This document shows positions 24,348 through 33,269 of a stretch of DNA of 33,269 bases, piece by piece; within the stretch, counting starts at the first letter, position 1; every line of letters starts with the position of its first letter. The notes beneath the pieces were generated by a model that ran no database searches, had not been told where the DNA came from, and saw only the letters and a program-made list of their open reading frames with translations. The translations under genes and the position numbers were made by a program. Source of the stretch: Acidobacteriota bacterium (GTDB lineage: Bacteria; Acidobacteriota; Thermoanaerobaculia; Thermoanaerobaculales; Sulfomarinibacteraceae); the NCBI GenBank assembly GCA_022340775.1, contig JAJDNH010000092.1, positions 1 to 33,269 on the forward strand, written 5' to 3'.

Positions 24348-25196
24348 CTACCAGGTCGGGGTCGGCGTCGGCCCCGCAGCCTGCCCGCGCTGGTAGGCGC
24401 CGCCACCCCACTGCATCGCCCGCGGCGCCTCGGCGCCCGAGCCCTGTGCACCACTTGCCGTCGAGCCCTGCTGACCGGCCGCCGCCCCACCAGGCTTGCC
24501 GGCCGGTGCGGGACCACCCTCGCCACCGGCCTGCAGCCAGTAGACGCGGAGCCTGACCTGGGGCCGGCTCTGAGCCGTGAAGTCGTGGAGGAAGTGTGAG
24601 CTCTGGCCCGGCGCGAGCGATCCCAGGGCCGCTTCCGCTTTGGACGGTGGCTCCTTCTTGGCGGTCGCCTCCAGGCTCACCTTGACGTCGGAAGCCGGCA
24701 CCGAGAGGCGGTTGACGACCTCACCCTGGACACGCCACACCCCAGGCTTCGCCTCCGAGATGTCGAGGCCCTGGACCACCACCTGGCCACCCTCCTGGTA
24801 CCCCTTCGGCGGCCCCTCGGTGTTCTCCTCCTCACCGGCGGCCGCTTCGCCCGTGCCTCCCACGTGCGTGACGTCCTTGTCGGTGATGGTCATCGCCGCC
24901 GCACCGGTGCTCGCCGCACTGGCCTTGGCGAACGGGTTGCTCGCCACCGGAGGAGGCGTCGGGGCCGGCTCGGCCGACGAGCTCGCCGCCTCGGCCCGCT
25001 GCATCGCCGCCACGTCGACGTCGGCAACGTCGTACGCCACCTGTCGGCCGTCCTCCAACGTGACCATCACGTAGGAGCCGTTGATGGTGTAGGCCTTCGC
25101 CGCGATGACGGTGCCGTCCTTCATCACGACGTTGACCGCTAGGGCCATGGAGGCCAGGCCAACAAAGATCACGCCCAGAACAAGAGCTCGTCGCAT
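24348..25196 (-). CDS. Exported protein with FxLYD-like domain and PTPTPTW C-terminus
   Basis: A 282-residue protein with a signal peptide (1-20, cut near ALA-VN). A short N-terminal module (about 21-65; 'MKDGTVIAAKAYTINGSYVMVTLEDG') resembles small SH3-like beta domains. An Ala/Pro linker follows, then a beta-sandwich-like domain (about 130-220) with the 'VWRVQGEVVNRLSVPASDVKVSLEA' pattern of FxLYD/DUF3426-type domains. The last 60 residues are Gly/Ala-rich and end PTPTPTW. The ATG at 25196 was chosen for its good signal peptide and because it lies 4 bp after the PilY1-like stop; the frame to 25814 is a shadow of the upstream gene. It is probably an envelope partner of the pilus tip proteins (inference). 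Confidence 0.78.
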   Translation of the reverse strand: MRRALVLGVIFVGLASMALAVNVVMKDGTVIAAKAYTINGSYVMVTLEDGRQVAYDVADVDVAAMQRAEAASSSAEPAPTPPPVASNPFAKASAASTGAAAMTITDKDVTHVGGTGEAAAGEEENTEGPPKGYQEGGQVVVQGLDISEAKPGVWRVQGEVVNRLSVPASDVKVSLEATAKKEPPSKAEAALGSLAPGQSSHFLHDFTAQSRPQVRLRVYWLQAGGEGGPAPAGKPGGAAAGQQGSTASGAQGSGAEAPRAMQWGGGAYQRGQAAGPTPTPTW

Positions 25197-25200
25197 CGCG

Positions 25201-28200
25201 CTAATCCTGTCGCCAGTTGGTGACTCTGTGGAAGCGGTAGGTACCGAGAACGGTCTCGATGCCCTTGTTCTCCCACGTCGTCCACCAGGACCGTGTTTCG
25301 TCTCCGATAGTATAGTCCGTACCGCCGGAAATGAAACCCTCGCCCAGATCGGTCCCCCGCTCGCCGCCGGTGGGGTCACCGTTGTTGAAGTACACCTGGT
25401 ACAGCCTGCCGGTGCCGACCGCATGGCAGTTCGGCGCCACCGGCGCCGGGGTGCCGCCGGTCGGCGGGGTCGGGGTCGCGCCGGGCGTGGCGACGACGCC
25501 GGTCGGCTCGAAGGTCGGGAACTGGACGATCTGGTTGGCGACGATGGCGTCCGCGTTGACCTTCTCGTTCGGCCGGAGGACGAGGTACCAGCCGTACTTG
25601 CCGTTGGCCGGGTCAACGAGGTTCTGTCCGCTATTCCCGCTGCCGAGTGTGATGGGCGTAAGACCATCCGCCGCGGCCTCCGTGAACGGACCCCCGGTCC
25701 TGGTCGTGTCGTCGAGCACGAAGTAGAAGCGGTTCTCGACCTGATCCTCGGCGCCGACATTGGCGCGGTCGCCGGTGCCGATGGCAAGCCCCCAGATGTA
25801 GCTGCCGCCGGCAAAGGCCGCCGGCACCAGTGTCGGTCGCTGGTAGAACTCCAACGGCTTGGTGGCCGTCGTCCCGTCGGGAAGCGTCACCGACACGGGA
25901 CCGAACTCGTAGATCTTGGTCAGCGTCCAGTTGGAGACCCGACCGCCGGAGAAGGTCGCGTCGGCGGTCAGGTCGAGCCGCCATAGCCCGCCGTTGGTGT
26001 CGCCGAAGTAGATGCGATCGATCCAGCCGTCGTCGTCGACGTCGAGCGCGGTCATGCCGCCCGGCACCGCCGCACCGATGTTCTGCTTGTAGATGATGTT
26101 CCCGGTCTCCACGTCGAGCCCGTACAGGAAGGTCCCGATGGTCCCGGTCCCGTCACGGTCCCAGCCGCCGCCGAAGAACGCCACGTACATGTCATCGGGG
26201 TTGGTGCCGCCGATGTCCTTCTTGACCCGGGCGATGACCGGCGTCGACCACGTCCAGCCGAGGTCCGGCTGGAGGTCGCCGTTCTCGTCGGTGTCGTTTG
26301 CCGCGTTGAACTCCCACAGCGGCTTGGGGTACTGCCCGTTGCAGCCAACAGCCGAGCCGTCGCTGCAGCCCGGAAGGACGTCCGAGGGTGAGGGCACGCC
26401 GGAGCTGTACGGGTCGGGCTGCGTGATGTCGAGCGCGACCAGCCCGCGCCCGCCGCGCCGCATCCCGGTGACTGCCACGGTGTGCCAGCTCCTGGTCCCG
26501 GAGCCTTCATCGATGTAAACGTCAGCGGTCGCGATCGGGCCGTCCACCATGTACTGCTGCTCGGTGCCGAAGGTCATGCTGTAGAGCCGGTTCATGACCG
26601 CGTTCGGCACGTAGGAGAAGAGCTCGGTCCCGGTGCCGAGGTCGTACACGTTGGGGTAGTTGGTGGTGTCGCGGTTGTAGAAGCCTGCGTCGAACGCGTG
26701 CAGCTGACCGTCGTTGGCGCCTGCGAGCGCGACGCGGCGCCGGTACTGATGGACCGACGCAAAGTCCGCCCCGTAGTTGTGGACGTTCTGCAGAACGTAC
26801 GTGAAGTCGTTGGGCGGTCCGACGATGACCGGAGCGGAGTGATAGATGTCGCCGAGCGGGCGGTTGGTGTGGGTCGCCGTCAGGTCGATGAAGTCGACGA
26901 TCTGATCGGCTTCGGAGTCGGTGACGCCGCCCGGCCAGTCGAGCCAAATCTTGAACTGATCGCGCAGCGTCGAGCTGCTCTTGATGCTCGAGAGGTCGGT
27001 GCGGGTGAAGGTCCCCGACACGTCCCGCCCGTAGTACACGTTGCGCCCGGTGCCATCGGTGAGCTGGGTCTTGAGCGCGTCCGCGCCATCCCACACCGCC
27101 TGGCTGGCGTCGATCTGGCCGATCAGATCCGGAGTCGGCGCCGTGGCGGAAGTGTACAGCGGCGGCGTCGGGTTGTCGGGGTTGATCTCGAACCCGTAGA
27201 GGTGGCCGTCCCAGACGCTGGCTGTCTTCTTGGGCACGAACATCGGAACCGTCAGCAGGAAGTCGCTCGACTGCCCGGAGCCATAGGTGTTCGGTGGCGG
27301 CGCCACGGTAACCGGCAAGAAGGAGCGGTTGGCCTCGATCACGGTGTTGACCACGTCGTACAGGATGTTGGCGAGGTCGGCGGCGTTCGACGCCGTGTAG
27401 GCAACGCCACCGGTCTCGTTGGCGATGCACTGCAGCTGCGAGAAGTCCGCCTGGGCGCCGGCGCCGAACCCGACCGCGAAGACCGGCACAGAGGAAAGCC
27501 CGGTGGCGGGGTGGGCGAAGCTGTTGGCGGCCGAGTCCTGCAGCCAGTCGCAGGCACTGGCGTAGCCGCCGTTCATGTAGGACTGGCAGCTCTCACCGCC
27601 GTCGGTGATGAACACCACGTACCACAGCCGGCAGGCTGCCGCTGGGTCGTGCAGGTTGTCCCACGCTCCCCCGGAGCTGCGGTTCAGCGAGTACCAGTTG
27701 TAGGCCGCCTGCAGGGTGTTGTTGATGGGCGTCGGCTGCGACGCCACCATCGGGATCGGGTTGGTCGAGTCGAAGTTGGGGCTGAACGTGAACATGTCGC
27801 TGGCGCTGACCGCCGTCGACACCGGCTCGAGGTAGTTCAGGACTTCGTTGACGTTGCCGGTCGCCGCCGTCGGTGACGGCAGGTCGACCAGCAGGCTCCA
27901 CTGGTGGTCGAGGTCCTGGTTGTAGCCGCACTCCATGCCGGGCGGGAACAGGGACTGGTCGGACAGCAGGGTCACGTTGTCGTCAATGCGGGCGGCGTTG
28001 GAGTCGCCGCGCGCCAGCCAGAAGTCATGGAGAACGCCCTCGTAGAGGCGCTTCATGGGCACCGCCTCGGTCGAGAACTGGCTCCACGAGGAGGCGTCCC
28101 AGGCACTGCAGTAAAGGCCGCAGACCGAGCCCCACGAGTAGACGTCGACATTGTCGAAGCGGTACCGGTCCGAGCCCGGCTCCGGTGCGTTCAGGTAAAC

Positions 28201-29013
28201 CCCGACGCCGCCGGGAGTGAGCAAGGGATCGATCGGGTCGGTCCACTCGAAGACCGAGAACCAGGAGCTGCCGACACTGTCGTCGCGGATCTGGATCCGC
28301 AGGCCGCCGCAGAAGAACTCCAGCCGCAACCGGTAGCAGCTGCCGAGATACACCGAGTCGAGGCCGGCGCTGCCTTCGGAGAGCACAACGTCGCCTTCGT
28401 CGAGCATCTTGTTCACGTCGTCGGTGCGCCGGATCAGGTGCCAGCGCGCACGGTTTCCGGGCCCGGGCGAGCCGGATGCGTCGGCGAAGTTGTCAATGTA
28501 GAACACGTATCCCGCATCGGGGTAGCCGTCGGTCCCGGCGCCCGCGCTGCCGTCCGGCTGGAGGCCCCAGGCCACACCCATCTGGCCGGCGCTCGGCCCC
28601 GTAGCCTGGAAGTCGAACTCGACGCGGATGTTCTCCCAGTCAGCGGGGTTGTATCCCGGGTTACCGGGCATCGACTTCCTGATGGCCGCGATCGTCGGGC
28701 CCTGCGAGCTCTCGTCCCTGAGGTAGTTGCTCGAGAAGCAGGAGCCGCTCCCGGTGCCGTCGCTCCACTGCCCGGTGGTAGGGAACTGGTACCAGTACGT
28801 GAGCCCGCTCTCGAAGTCGTCCTGGAAGGTCGGCCCGCTCGGTGCGATGTCCGGGAAGAAGGCTTGGGCCGAGGCTCTGGGCGCCGCGGAGAAAAGCACC
28901 AGCACCACGCCCGCGGCCACAACCAGCCGGCGGGTGCCGCGACACACCCCTCGCCCCACGGCGGAGAGCTCCGCGAGCAGCTTGCCTCCATGAGCTCGTG
29001 TCATGCGTGTCAT
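25201..29013 (-). CDS. PilY1-like beta-propeller protein with lectin-like N-terminal domain
   Basis: A 1270-residue secreted protein: signal peptide (about 28-49, cleavage near ASA-QA), a concanavalin/LamG-like beta domain (about 60-290), a vWA-like segment (about 310-560) and the PilC/PilY1 beta-propeller (about 700-1200). The vWA-like part has [14 protein letters not shown] and FITDGGES (about 463) but no DxSxS metal motif. The propeller carries the PilY1 calcium loop, pattern [15 protein letters not shown] followed by GGLWRLD (about 988-1013). PilY1 proteins regulate type IV pilus extension and sit at the tip as adhesins. The ATG at 29013 has AGGGAGGAA upstream. The gene follows the VWA/PA14 protein with a 15-bp gap and precedes the 282-residue gene. 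No PTPTPW tail; it ends NWRQD. Confidence 0.9.
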   Translation of the reverse strand: MTRMTRAHGGKLLAELSAVGRGVCRGTRRLVVAAGVVLVLFSAAPRASAQAFFPDIAPSGPTFQDDFESGLTYWYQFPTTGQWSDGTGSGSCFSSNYLRDESSQGPTIAAIRKSMPGNPGYNPADWENIRVEFDFQATGPSAGQMGVAWGLQPDGSAGAGTDGYPDAGYVFYIDNFADASGSPGPGNRARWHLIRRTDDVNKMLDEGDVVLSEGSAGLDSVYLGSCYRLRLEFFCGGLRIQIRDDSVGSSWFSVFEWTDPIDPLLTPGGVGVYLNAPEPGSDRYRFDNVDVYSWGSVCGLYCSAWDASSWSQFSTEAVPMKRLYEGVLHDFWLARGDSNAARIDDNVTLLSDQSLFPPGMECGYNQDLDHQWSLLVDLPSPTAATGNVNEVLNYLEPVSTAVSASDMFTFSPNFDSTNPIPMVASQPTPINNTLQAAYNWYSLNRSSGGAWDNLHDPAAACRLWYVVFITDGGESCQSYMNGGYASACDWLQDSAANSFAHPATGLSSVPVFAVGFGAGAQADFSQLQCIANETGGVAYTASNAADLANILYDVVNTVIEANRSFLPVTVAPPPNTYGSGQSSDFLLTVPMFVPKKTASVWDGHLYGFEINPDNPTPPLYTSATAPTPDLIGQIDASQAVWDGADALKTQLTDGTGRNVYYGRDVSGTFTRTDLSSIKSSSTLRDQFKIWLDWPGGVTDSEADQIVDFIDLTATHTNRPLGDIYHSAPVIVGPPNDFTYVLQNVHNYGADFASVHQYRRRVALAGANDGQLHAFDAGFYNRDTTNYPNVYDLGTGTELFSYVPNAVMNRLYSMTFGTEQQYMVDGPIATADVYIDEGSGTRSWHTVAVTGMRRGGRGLVALDITQPDPYSSGVPSPSDVLPGCSDGSAVGCNGQYPKPLWEFNAANDTDENGDLQPDLGWTWSTPVIARVKKDIGGTNPDDMYVAFFGGGWDRDGTGTIGTFLYGLDVETGNIIYKQNIGAAVPGGMTALDVDDDGWIDRIYFGDTNGGLWRLDLTADATFSGGRVSNWTLTKIYEFGPVSVTLPDGTTATKPLEFYQRPTLVPAAFAGGSYIWGLAIGTGDRANVGAEDQVENRFYFVLDDTTRTGGPFTEAAADGLTPITLGSGNSGQNLVDPANGKYGWYLVLRPNEKVNADAIVANQIVQFPTFEPTGVVATPGATPTPPTGGTPAPVAPNCHAVGTGRLYQVYFNNGDPTGGERGTDLGEGFISGGTDYTIGDETRSWWTTWENKGIETVLGTYRFHRVTNWRQD

Positions 29014-29028
29014 GCGTTCCTCCCTGCC

Positions 29029-31461
29029 CTACCAGATCGGCGTCGGCGTCGGCGTCGGCGTCGGTGTTGGCGTTGGTGTCGGCGTCGGCGTCGGGGTGTT
29101 CGTCGGTGTCGGTGTGTTGGTCGGCGTTGGTGTCGGCGTCGCCGTCGGTGTCGGTGTCGGCGTCCGAGTCGGCGTCGGCGTCCGCGTCGGCGTCGGCGTG
29201 ATCGTCGGTGTCGGCGTCGGCGTCCGCGTCGGCCTCGGCGTCGGTGTCACCGTCGGCGTCGGGGTCCGGGTCGGCGTCGGGGTGATCGTCCGCGTCGGCG
29301 TGATCGTCGGCGTCGGCGTCGGCGTCCGCGTCGGCCTCGGCGTCGGTGTCACCGTCGGCGTCGGCGTGATTGTCGGCGTCGGCGTGATCGTCCGCGTCGG
29401 CGTGATCGTCGGCGTCGGCGTCACAGTCGGCGTCGCTGTCCGCGTCGGCGTCACAGTCGGCGTCGGCGTCACAGTCGGCGTCGGCGTGATCGTCGCCGTC
29501 GGCGCCGCGGTCGCCGTCGGCGTCGGCGTCGGCGGCGTCCAGGTCACGCAGTCGGAACACGTCAGGTCGCTGCCGCCGGCCCCGCCACCCGGAATCGTGA
29601 AGGTCAGGCATGCCTGGTGCGGGCCGGACGGAATCCAGTTGCCGGGCATGTTGCTGCCGTCGATGTCGGTCTGCCAGGTGTTGCTTCTCCCGGCGGGGAC
29701 GTCGGTGTTGCTGTCGCCGACATTGGTGATCTGGATCGACGGCGTGTTGGGGTCGTTGGGCGTCGAGCCGTTGGTGCCGCCGTAGTACCAGTCGTAGTTG
29801 CCGGTCCCGTTGCGGTACCAGTCGATCACCCAGTCCGGGTACTCCTTGATCCAGTCGAACTCGGTCCGCGTGATGTACATGTCGTACGGCGTGCCGTTGG
29901 TCATGGTGGCGTTGAAGAACCCGTATGTCCCGAGTGTCGGGTTGGAGAAGCTCACGTCGCTGCAGCTCGCCTGCGGCATGCTGGCGGGGTACAGGTAGCC
30001 CTGTGGGACGATCTCCGTGGTGCCACCCGGCCGGACCCACCGGATCTGGGCGACGGCGCCGCCGCTGTTCTCGAAGAAGTCATAGCGGATGTCGTGCATC
30101 TGACAGGCAGTCATCGGAATCAGGCGGGTGCAGCGCTCAGTCGGCCCATGGGGTATCCAGTCGTCGATCTCGAGCACACCGTCGATCCACAGCCGCTGCC
30201 CGTCATCCGACGTCGTGCAGAACTTGTACGAGCCGGATTCCGGGGCCATGACCTGGCCCGTCCAGCGGGCGGAGAAGTAGTCAACGGGAATGTTGGGGTC
30301 CGGGCTGCCGCTGCCCCAGTTGAAGTTGACCACCGAGTCGATCCGAACCCGTCGCAGGGTCCCGAAGCTGTTCCCCGAGTAGTACTCGCCGAGAAGCCCG
30401 GTGCCGTCGGTCGGACACGGGGTCGGCGTCGGCGTCGCGGTCGGGGTCGGCGTCGGCGTCGGCAGCTGCGCGCAGGTGCGCGTGCGGCGCTCCTCGACGA
30501 CGTTGACGTAGTCGAGCCAGTCGTTGGTCGGATCGCCGTCCATGTCGTCCTGGACGGTGCCGTCCATGTTGTAGTCCTGGTTCAGCGCGGTCGTCGTGCT
30601 GCCGTCGCCGTTGTCGTAGGTCACGTTGGCCGTGCAACCCTGGCAGGTCGGCGAACTCTCGGGCGTCGAGACCGCGGCGGTCGGGTCCGATTGCAGGGTC
30701 AGGTAGACCCGGCGCTGGAACTCGTCGATGGTGGCGCCCGTCGAGGTCGTCCAGGTCGGCGAGCATCCGTCCGCGCCGGCGTTCCGGCAGCGCGGGAAGG
30801 TGTAGATGTAGTCGCTGGCATCACCCGGGAAGCGGTCGGGGTCGGCGGGGTTGCCGAAGTACACCGGAAGCGTGTCGAGGTGCGCCCAGCTCGCCGTGTA
30901 GCCGCCCAGGAACGGCCCGTAACGGTCGCTCAGCGGCTCGCTGCCGCTGAAGTAGTTGCGCATCCCGATCATGAAGTCGGCCGGCGCGTGAGAACCCGGG
31001 TCGCCGCTGTCCCACGGCCTCTCGGGGTCGGGAAGCAGGGGAGCGGAAGCGGAGAACAGGGGGTTGTTGCGCGTGCCGATGCGGTACGAGTAGTTGGACT
31101 CGATGATGTGGAAGGCGTCGTGGCCGAGCGACTCGAATATCCAGTGCTTCTGCGGGATGTCGGTGACCTGCTGGGCGTACGTGGCGAGGGCGTAGTTCGC
31201 CTGGATAGTGGCGTCGACGAGGAAGTTCTCGAGCACGCCCTTGGCGATCATCATCCGCGACCGGGGATCGTCGCCGTTGCCCGGCAGCATCACGCCCTCC
31301 GAGGTCGGCAGGACCATCGATCCGGAGTTGTCGAGGATGATCAGGATGTTGGGCGGCGCGCTTCGCTCACGCAGCAGGTCCCGGTCATCGGCCCAGCCCC
31401 AGGCACACCAGCCCACGACCAGGATCGTCACGAGAACACGTTGCCATTTCATTGCTTTCAT
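29029..31461 (-). CDS. PilY1-like VWA/PA14 protein with long Thr-Pro tail
   Basis: An 810-residue exported protein: signal peptide (about 5-24), a vWA N-terminal half with intact MIDAS DNSGS (44-48) in the context [13 protein letters not shown] typical of PilY1, a short Pro-Thr linker (about 328-346), a PA14 sugar-binding domain (about 352-485; GLLGEYY, then [11 protein letters not shown]), a beta domain to about 636, and about 170 residues of nearly pure Thr-Pro repeat ending PTPIW. It lacks the propeller and the 'TDG' half of the PilY1 vWA, both of which are in the next gene. PA14 suggests binding of surface glycans, and the Thr-Pro tail probably spans the wall or periplasm and may be glycosylated (inference). 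The ATG at 31461 has AGGGGGCGGCG upstream, 10 bp after the PilX-like stop. Confidence 0.88.
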   Translation of the reverse strand: MKAMKWQRVLVTILVVGWCAWGWADDRDLLRERSAPPNILIILDNSGSMVLPTSEGVMLPGNGDDPRSRMMIAKGVLENFLVDATIQANYALATYAQQVTDIPQKHWIFESLGHDAFHIIESNYSYRIGTRNNPLFSASAPLLPDPERPWDSGDPGSHAPADFMIGMRNYFSGSEPLSDRYGPFLGGYTASWAHLDTLPVYFGNPADPDRFPGDASDYIYTFPRCRNAGADGCSPTWTTSTGATIDEFQRRVYLTLQSDPTAAVSTPESSPTCQGCTANVTYDNGDGSTTTALNQDYNMDGTVQDDMDGDPTNDWLDYVNVVEERRTRTCAQLPTPTPTPTATPTPTPCPTDGTGLLGEYYSGNSFGTLRRVRIDSVVNFNWGSGSPDPNIPVDYFSARWTGQVMAPESGSYKFCTTSDDGQRLWIDGVLEIDDWIPHGPTERCTRLIPMTACQMHDIRYDFFENSGGAVAQIRWVRPGGTTEIVPQGYLYPASMPQASCSDVSFSNPTLGTYGFFNATMTNGTPYDMYITRTEFDWIKEYPDWVIDWYRNGTGNYDWYYGGTNGSTPNDPNTPSIQITNVGDSNTDVPAGRSNTWQTDIDGSNMPGNWIPSGPHQACLTFTIPGGGAGGSDLTCSDCVTWTPPTPTPTATAAPTATITPTPTVTPTPTVTPTRTATPTVTPTPTITPTRTITPTPTITPTPTVTPTPRPTRTPTPTPTITPTRTITPTPTRTPTPTVTPTPRPTRTPTPTPTITPTPTRTPTPTRTPTPTPTATPTPTPTNTPTPTNTPTPTPTPTPTPTPTPTPTPIW
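29035..29546 (-). repeat. Hexanucleotide repeat tract encoding the Thr-Pro tail
   Basis: About 510 bp of degenerate GTCGGC (minus strand GCCGAC) hexamers, encoding (Thr-Pro)n with Val, Ile, Arg, Ala or Asn substitutions. A higher-order unit of about 66 bp beginning GTGATCGTCGG occurs at 29199 and again at 29301, one mismatch apart, so a 102-bp (34-codon) block has duplicated. A minor cluster of the same hexamer lies at 30420-30465 (internal linker). The tract is open in several frames, which creates large spurious frames on both strands. It is expected to change length easily by slippage or recombination. Confidence 0.9.
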
Positions 31462-31470
31462 CGCCGCCCC

Positions 31471-32019
31471 CTAGTTACAGAAGCTCAAGGGAACGAAGTT
31501 GGACATGTCGAACGGCCACACGCTGATGTCCGCCTCGACCGTCGCCTGCGTCGTCCCGACCAGCCCGCCCACGGAGCGGCTCGACGCCGCCTCCATGTGC
31601 AGGTAGCGCTGGCGGTACTTCTGGGCGTAGCCGATGATCGGCGATGGTGGCTCCACCTCGCACATCCGCTCCAGGGTGACTGTGTACTGGCCCTTCAGCA
31701 TGCCGCCCGAGGACTGGTCGTCCTCGAGAACGAACGACAGTGTGCTGGGCCCGCCGCCGGACGTCGGATCGACGACGAACCCGAGCTGGACCATCTCGAC
31801 CGCCATCATCAACCCGGAGTCGGCCGCGTTCAGCGACTTCACCACCCAGCGGTCGGTACCGCTCGCCTGCAGGCCGAGGGAGGTCTGCAGCAGCAGCCCG
31901 ACCCCGAGGAAGGCGAGGATCAACGCCACCATCAGGGCGAGGATCAGCGCCGACCCGCGCTCGCTCGTCCGGGCCCCTCGGCCGTCGCTATCCGGTGAAA
32001 CTGTAGGTCGTTCGCTCAT
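31471..32019 (-). CDS. PilX-like minor pilin assembly protein
   Basis: A 182-residue protein with a short hydrophilic N-terminus, then RGSALILALMVALILAFLG (residues 21-39), the PilX-type N-terminal helix, a cytosol-proximal Arg and a long extracytoplasmic body ending in Cys-Asn. It belongs to the minor pilin set that primes type IV pilus assembly with PilV, PilW and PilY1. I chose the ATG at 32019 because GGAG lies 6 nt upstream; a coupled start at 32031 (TGATG overlap with the pilW stop) would add four residues. It lacks a classical GFTLIE cleavage site, as many PilX proteins do. Confidence 0.78.
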   Translation of the reverse strand: MSERPTVSPDSDGRGARTSERGSALILALMVALILAFLGVGLLLQTSLGLQASGTDRWVVKSLNAADSGLMMAVEMVQLGFVVDPTSGGGPSTLSFVLEDDQSSGGMLKGQYTVTLERMCEVEPPSPIIGYAQKYRQRYLHMEAASSRSVGGLVGTTQATVEADISVWPFDMSNFVPLSFCN

Positions 32020-32030
32020 GTCTCGCTCCA

Positions 32031-33110
32031 TCACAGCACGAAGTCACGCAGCGCGGCCTGCACCTGCAGGGTGCGCCACTTGGCGCGGCGGGAATCGCCC
32101 GTCGGCACCGTCATGTCCTCGACCGAGAAGGTCGCCGTCGGCTGCACCCAGCCCATCACCGGAAACGGCGTCCGCCCGAGCACGGTGATCCGAAGGCCGA
32201 GTGGCGCAGCCGACGCGGCATCTGAGTTGCTCGGCGCACCGGGCGTGGTCGCGCTGTGGAACCACTCCGAGGCGCTCAGGCTGCCGTCGTGATTGATGTC
32301 CAGTCCGAGGGCGACCTGCAGCGAGCCGATATTCTGCGCCACCGGCTCGTCCGTGCCCCCACTGGGTCCAGCCCGCCAGCGGCGCAGCTCGCCGTCTGGG
32401 TTGACGTAGTAGGTGTAGTCCTGGAGGATGCCGACCCGGTAGACCTGGAACGTCGGAGCAACGTAGGTGCCGTCGGCGTTCAGTGCCTGCCAGATGTCAC
32501 TTTGACCGCCCTGGAACGCGATCTGTAGGGTCCGGTTTGGCGCGGTACCACTGATGACTCCCGCCCCGTTCACCGTGGCCACCGCGTACTGGTTGCGCCC
32601 CATCAGGACGATCCCCTTCTTGTCGGCCACCGGGAGCAGCTCCTGGATCACGCCGTTCGGGGACACCGGCTGCTCGGTGATGACGACCGAACCGGACGAG
32701 ACATCCACGTTGGCCGGCAGGACGAAGTACGGCGTTTGCTCGAAGAAGCCGCGCAGCGTCAGGACGTCGCTGCCGGGCATCAGGGTATGGGTCCCGCTGA
32801 AGTCGTCGGTGAAGGTCCCGCTCTGGTTGTCGTAAACCTGCAGCGAAACCCACTGGAAGCTGGTGTCGTTTCGGGCCAGCGGCAGGTTCGTGCCGCCGAC
32901 CATGCGCGCCGTACGGACCAGGTGATAGGCCGCGTAGCGGACGTTCTCCTGGGTGTCGGCGAGCGCCGACTCGACTTTTGACACGCGCGTCGAGCTGTCG
33001 AGCATCTGCAACAGGCCGACGAAGACCAGCGCGAAGACGGCAGTTGCGACGATGACCTCGATCAGGGTGAACCCGGCGGCGGAGCGACGGCTCTTCTTCA
33101 TGATCATCAT
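32031..33110 (-). CDS. PilW-like minor pilin
   Basis: A 359-residue prepilin-like protein with the prepilin peptidase site AAG-FTLIE (cleavage after Gly13, Glu at +5 of the mature form) and a hydrophobic helix (14-37) that packs in the pilus core. The rest is a large extracytoplasmic beta-rich domain containing a 'DINHDGSLSASE' stretch that looks like a calcium-type loop. Size and position before PilX fit PilW. The start at 33110 overlaps the upstream stop (33107) in an ATGATGATCATG stretch; the third in-frame ATG at 33101 is equally possible. The stop overlaps the region of the PilX start, implying translational coupling. Confidence 0.85.
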   Translation of the reverse strand: MMIMKKSRRSAAGFTLIEVIVATAVFALVFVGLLQMLDSSTRVSKVESALADTQENVRYAAYHLVRTARMVGGTNLPLARNDTSFQWVSLQVYDNQSGTFTDDFSGTHTLMPGSDVLTLRGFFEQTPYFVLPANVDVSSGSVVITEQPVSPNGVIQELLPVADKKGIVLMGRNQYAVATVNGAGVISGTAPNRTLQIAFQGGQSDIWQALNADGTYVAPTFQVYRVGILQDYTYYVNPDGELRRWRAGPSGGTDEPVAQNIGSLQVALGLDINHDGSLSASEWFHSATTPGAPSNSDAASAAPLGLRITVLGRTPFPVMGWVQPTATFSVEDMTVPTGDSRRAKWRTLQVQAALRDFVL

Positions 33111-33269
33111 CCGTTCGGGATCTTGAGGGCGGTGACCGTGAAGTCACGGCGCCCGAGCAGGTCGCCGCGCGTCGAGCGCACGTGGAGGGTGATCTTCTTG
33201 ACGTTGGCGAAGGTACTCGGACCGGGGGTCGGTGCTGGCGTTCCGACCGGCGGCGGCGTCGCCGTGGCG
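33107..33269 (-). CDS. Minor pseudopilin, C-terminal fragment (PilV-like position)
   Basis: Only the last 53 codons are in the window; the gene continues past the right edge. The visible part has a Pro-Thr linker (PPPVGTPAPTPGP) and a beta-like tail VKKITLHVRS...RRDFTVTALKIPNG, which resembles the end of type IV minor pilins such as PilV/FimT. The stop codon overlaps the pilW start. Too short for a confident family name. Confidence 0.65.
   Translation of the reverse strand, partial: ATATPPPVGTPAPTPGPSTFANVKKITLHVRSTRGDLLGRRDFTVTALKIPNG

Noticed and set aside
29035-29546. Possible CRISPR array or minisatellite unrelated to coding
   Set aside because: The period is 6 nt, there are no unique spacers of constant length, and the tract is in frame with a protein.
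28661-30040. Minus-strand frame encoding Asp-Ala repeats, and plus-strand frame encoding Val-Gly repeats
   Set aside because: Both are alternative readings of the GCCGAC hexamer tract; only the Thr-Pro frame is continuous with a signal peptide, vWA and PA14 domains.
27904-31998. A 1364-codon plus-strand open frame opposite the PilY1-like genes
   Set aside because: Composition is dominated by Arg/Val/Gly runs produced by reading the antisense of the Thr-Pro tract and of high-GC coding sequence. It spans three well-supported minus-strand genes with signal peptides and domains.

Overview
High-GC bacterial chromosome, about 33 kb, densely coded. There is no plasmid, phage or conjugation machinery and no rRNA or tRNA that I can recognise. 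Gene content (two membrane Ser/Thr kinases with TPR C-termini, a MoxR-vWA 'Bat' operon, an M16/M3 peptidase pair, minor pilins with PilY1-type proteins, Pro-Thr linkers everywhere, GTG starts) suggests a Gram-negative, didermic lineage. Acidobacteriota is my best guess, but that is inference from gene style and not from a marker gene.

Layout. 1-270: non-coding, with inverted repeats. 271-1541: an IS630-family insertion sequence with recognisable imperfect terminal repeats; its transposase is split into two frames at a T4C6 run. 1571-2641 (minus): mnmA, tRNA 2-thiouridylase. 2733-4241 (minus): DegP/DegQ-type periplasmic protease. 4425-12874 (minus): a compact operon moxR > DUF58 > membrane-anchored DUF4381-like protein > batA > batB-TPR (batB/batC fusion) > batD > GAF-GGDEF diguanylate cyclase, with overlapping or near-overlapping junctions from DUF58 to batD. 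13110-18555 (plus): Ser/Thr kinase, metallo-beta-lactamase-fold hydrolase, then a second Ser/Thr kinase with TPRs. 18580-18906 (minus): small beta-rich protein of unknown role. 19072-21687 (minus): two-domain M16 zinc peptidase, divergent from 22061-23845 (plus), an M3/PepF oligoendopeptidase. 23868-33269 (minus): a type IV pilus minor-pilin/tip-adhesin operon: partial pseudopilin > PilW-like > PilX-like > PilY1-like VWA/PA14 protein with a long Thr-Pro tail > PilY1-like beta-propeller protein > two small secreted or anchored proteins.

Most noteworthy. (1) Three proteins of the pilus operon, otherwise unrelated, end in the same Pro-Thr repeat followed by a terminal Trp and the same TGG-TAG codons (PTPTP-[V/T/I]-W-stop). 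This looks like a shared C-terminal tag. (2) The PilY1 function is divided between two consecutive genes: the DxSxS MIDAS half with a PA14 domain is in one, and the 'TDG' half with a lectin-like domain and the calcium-binding propeller is in the other, each with its own signal peptide. (3) Both kinase genes have a TAnnAT -10 element only 6-8 nt before a GTG start and no convincing Shine-Dalgarno, so both may be transcribed leaderless. All functional calls rest on motif recognition by eye; no database search was run.
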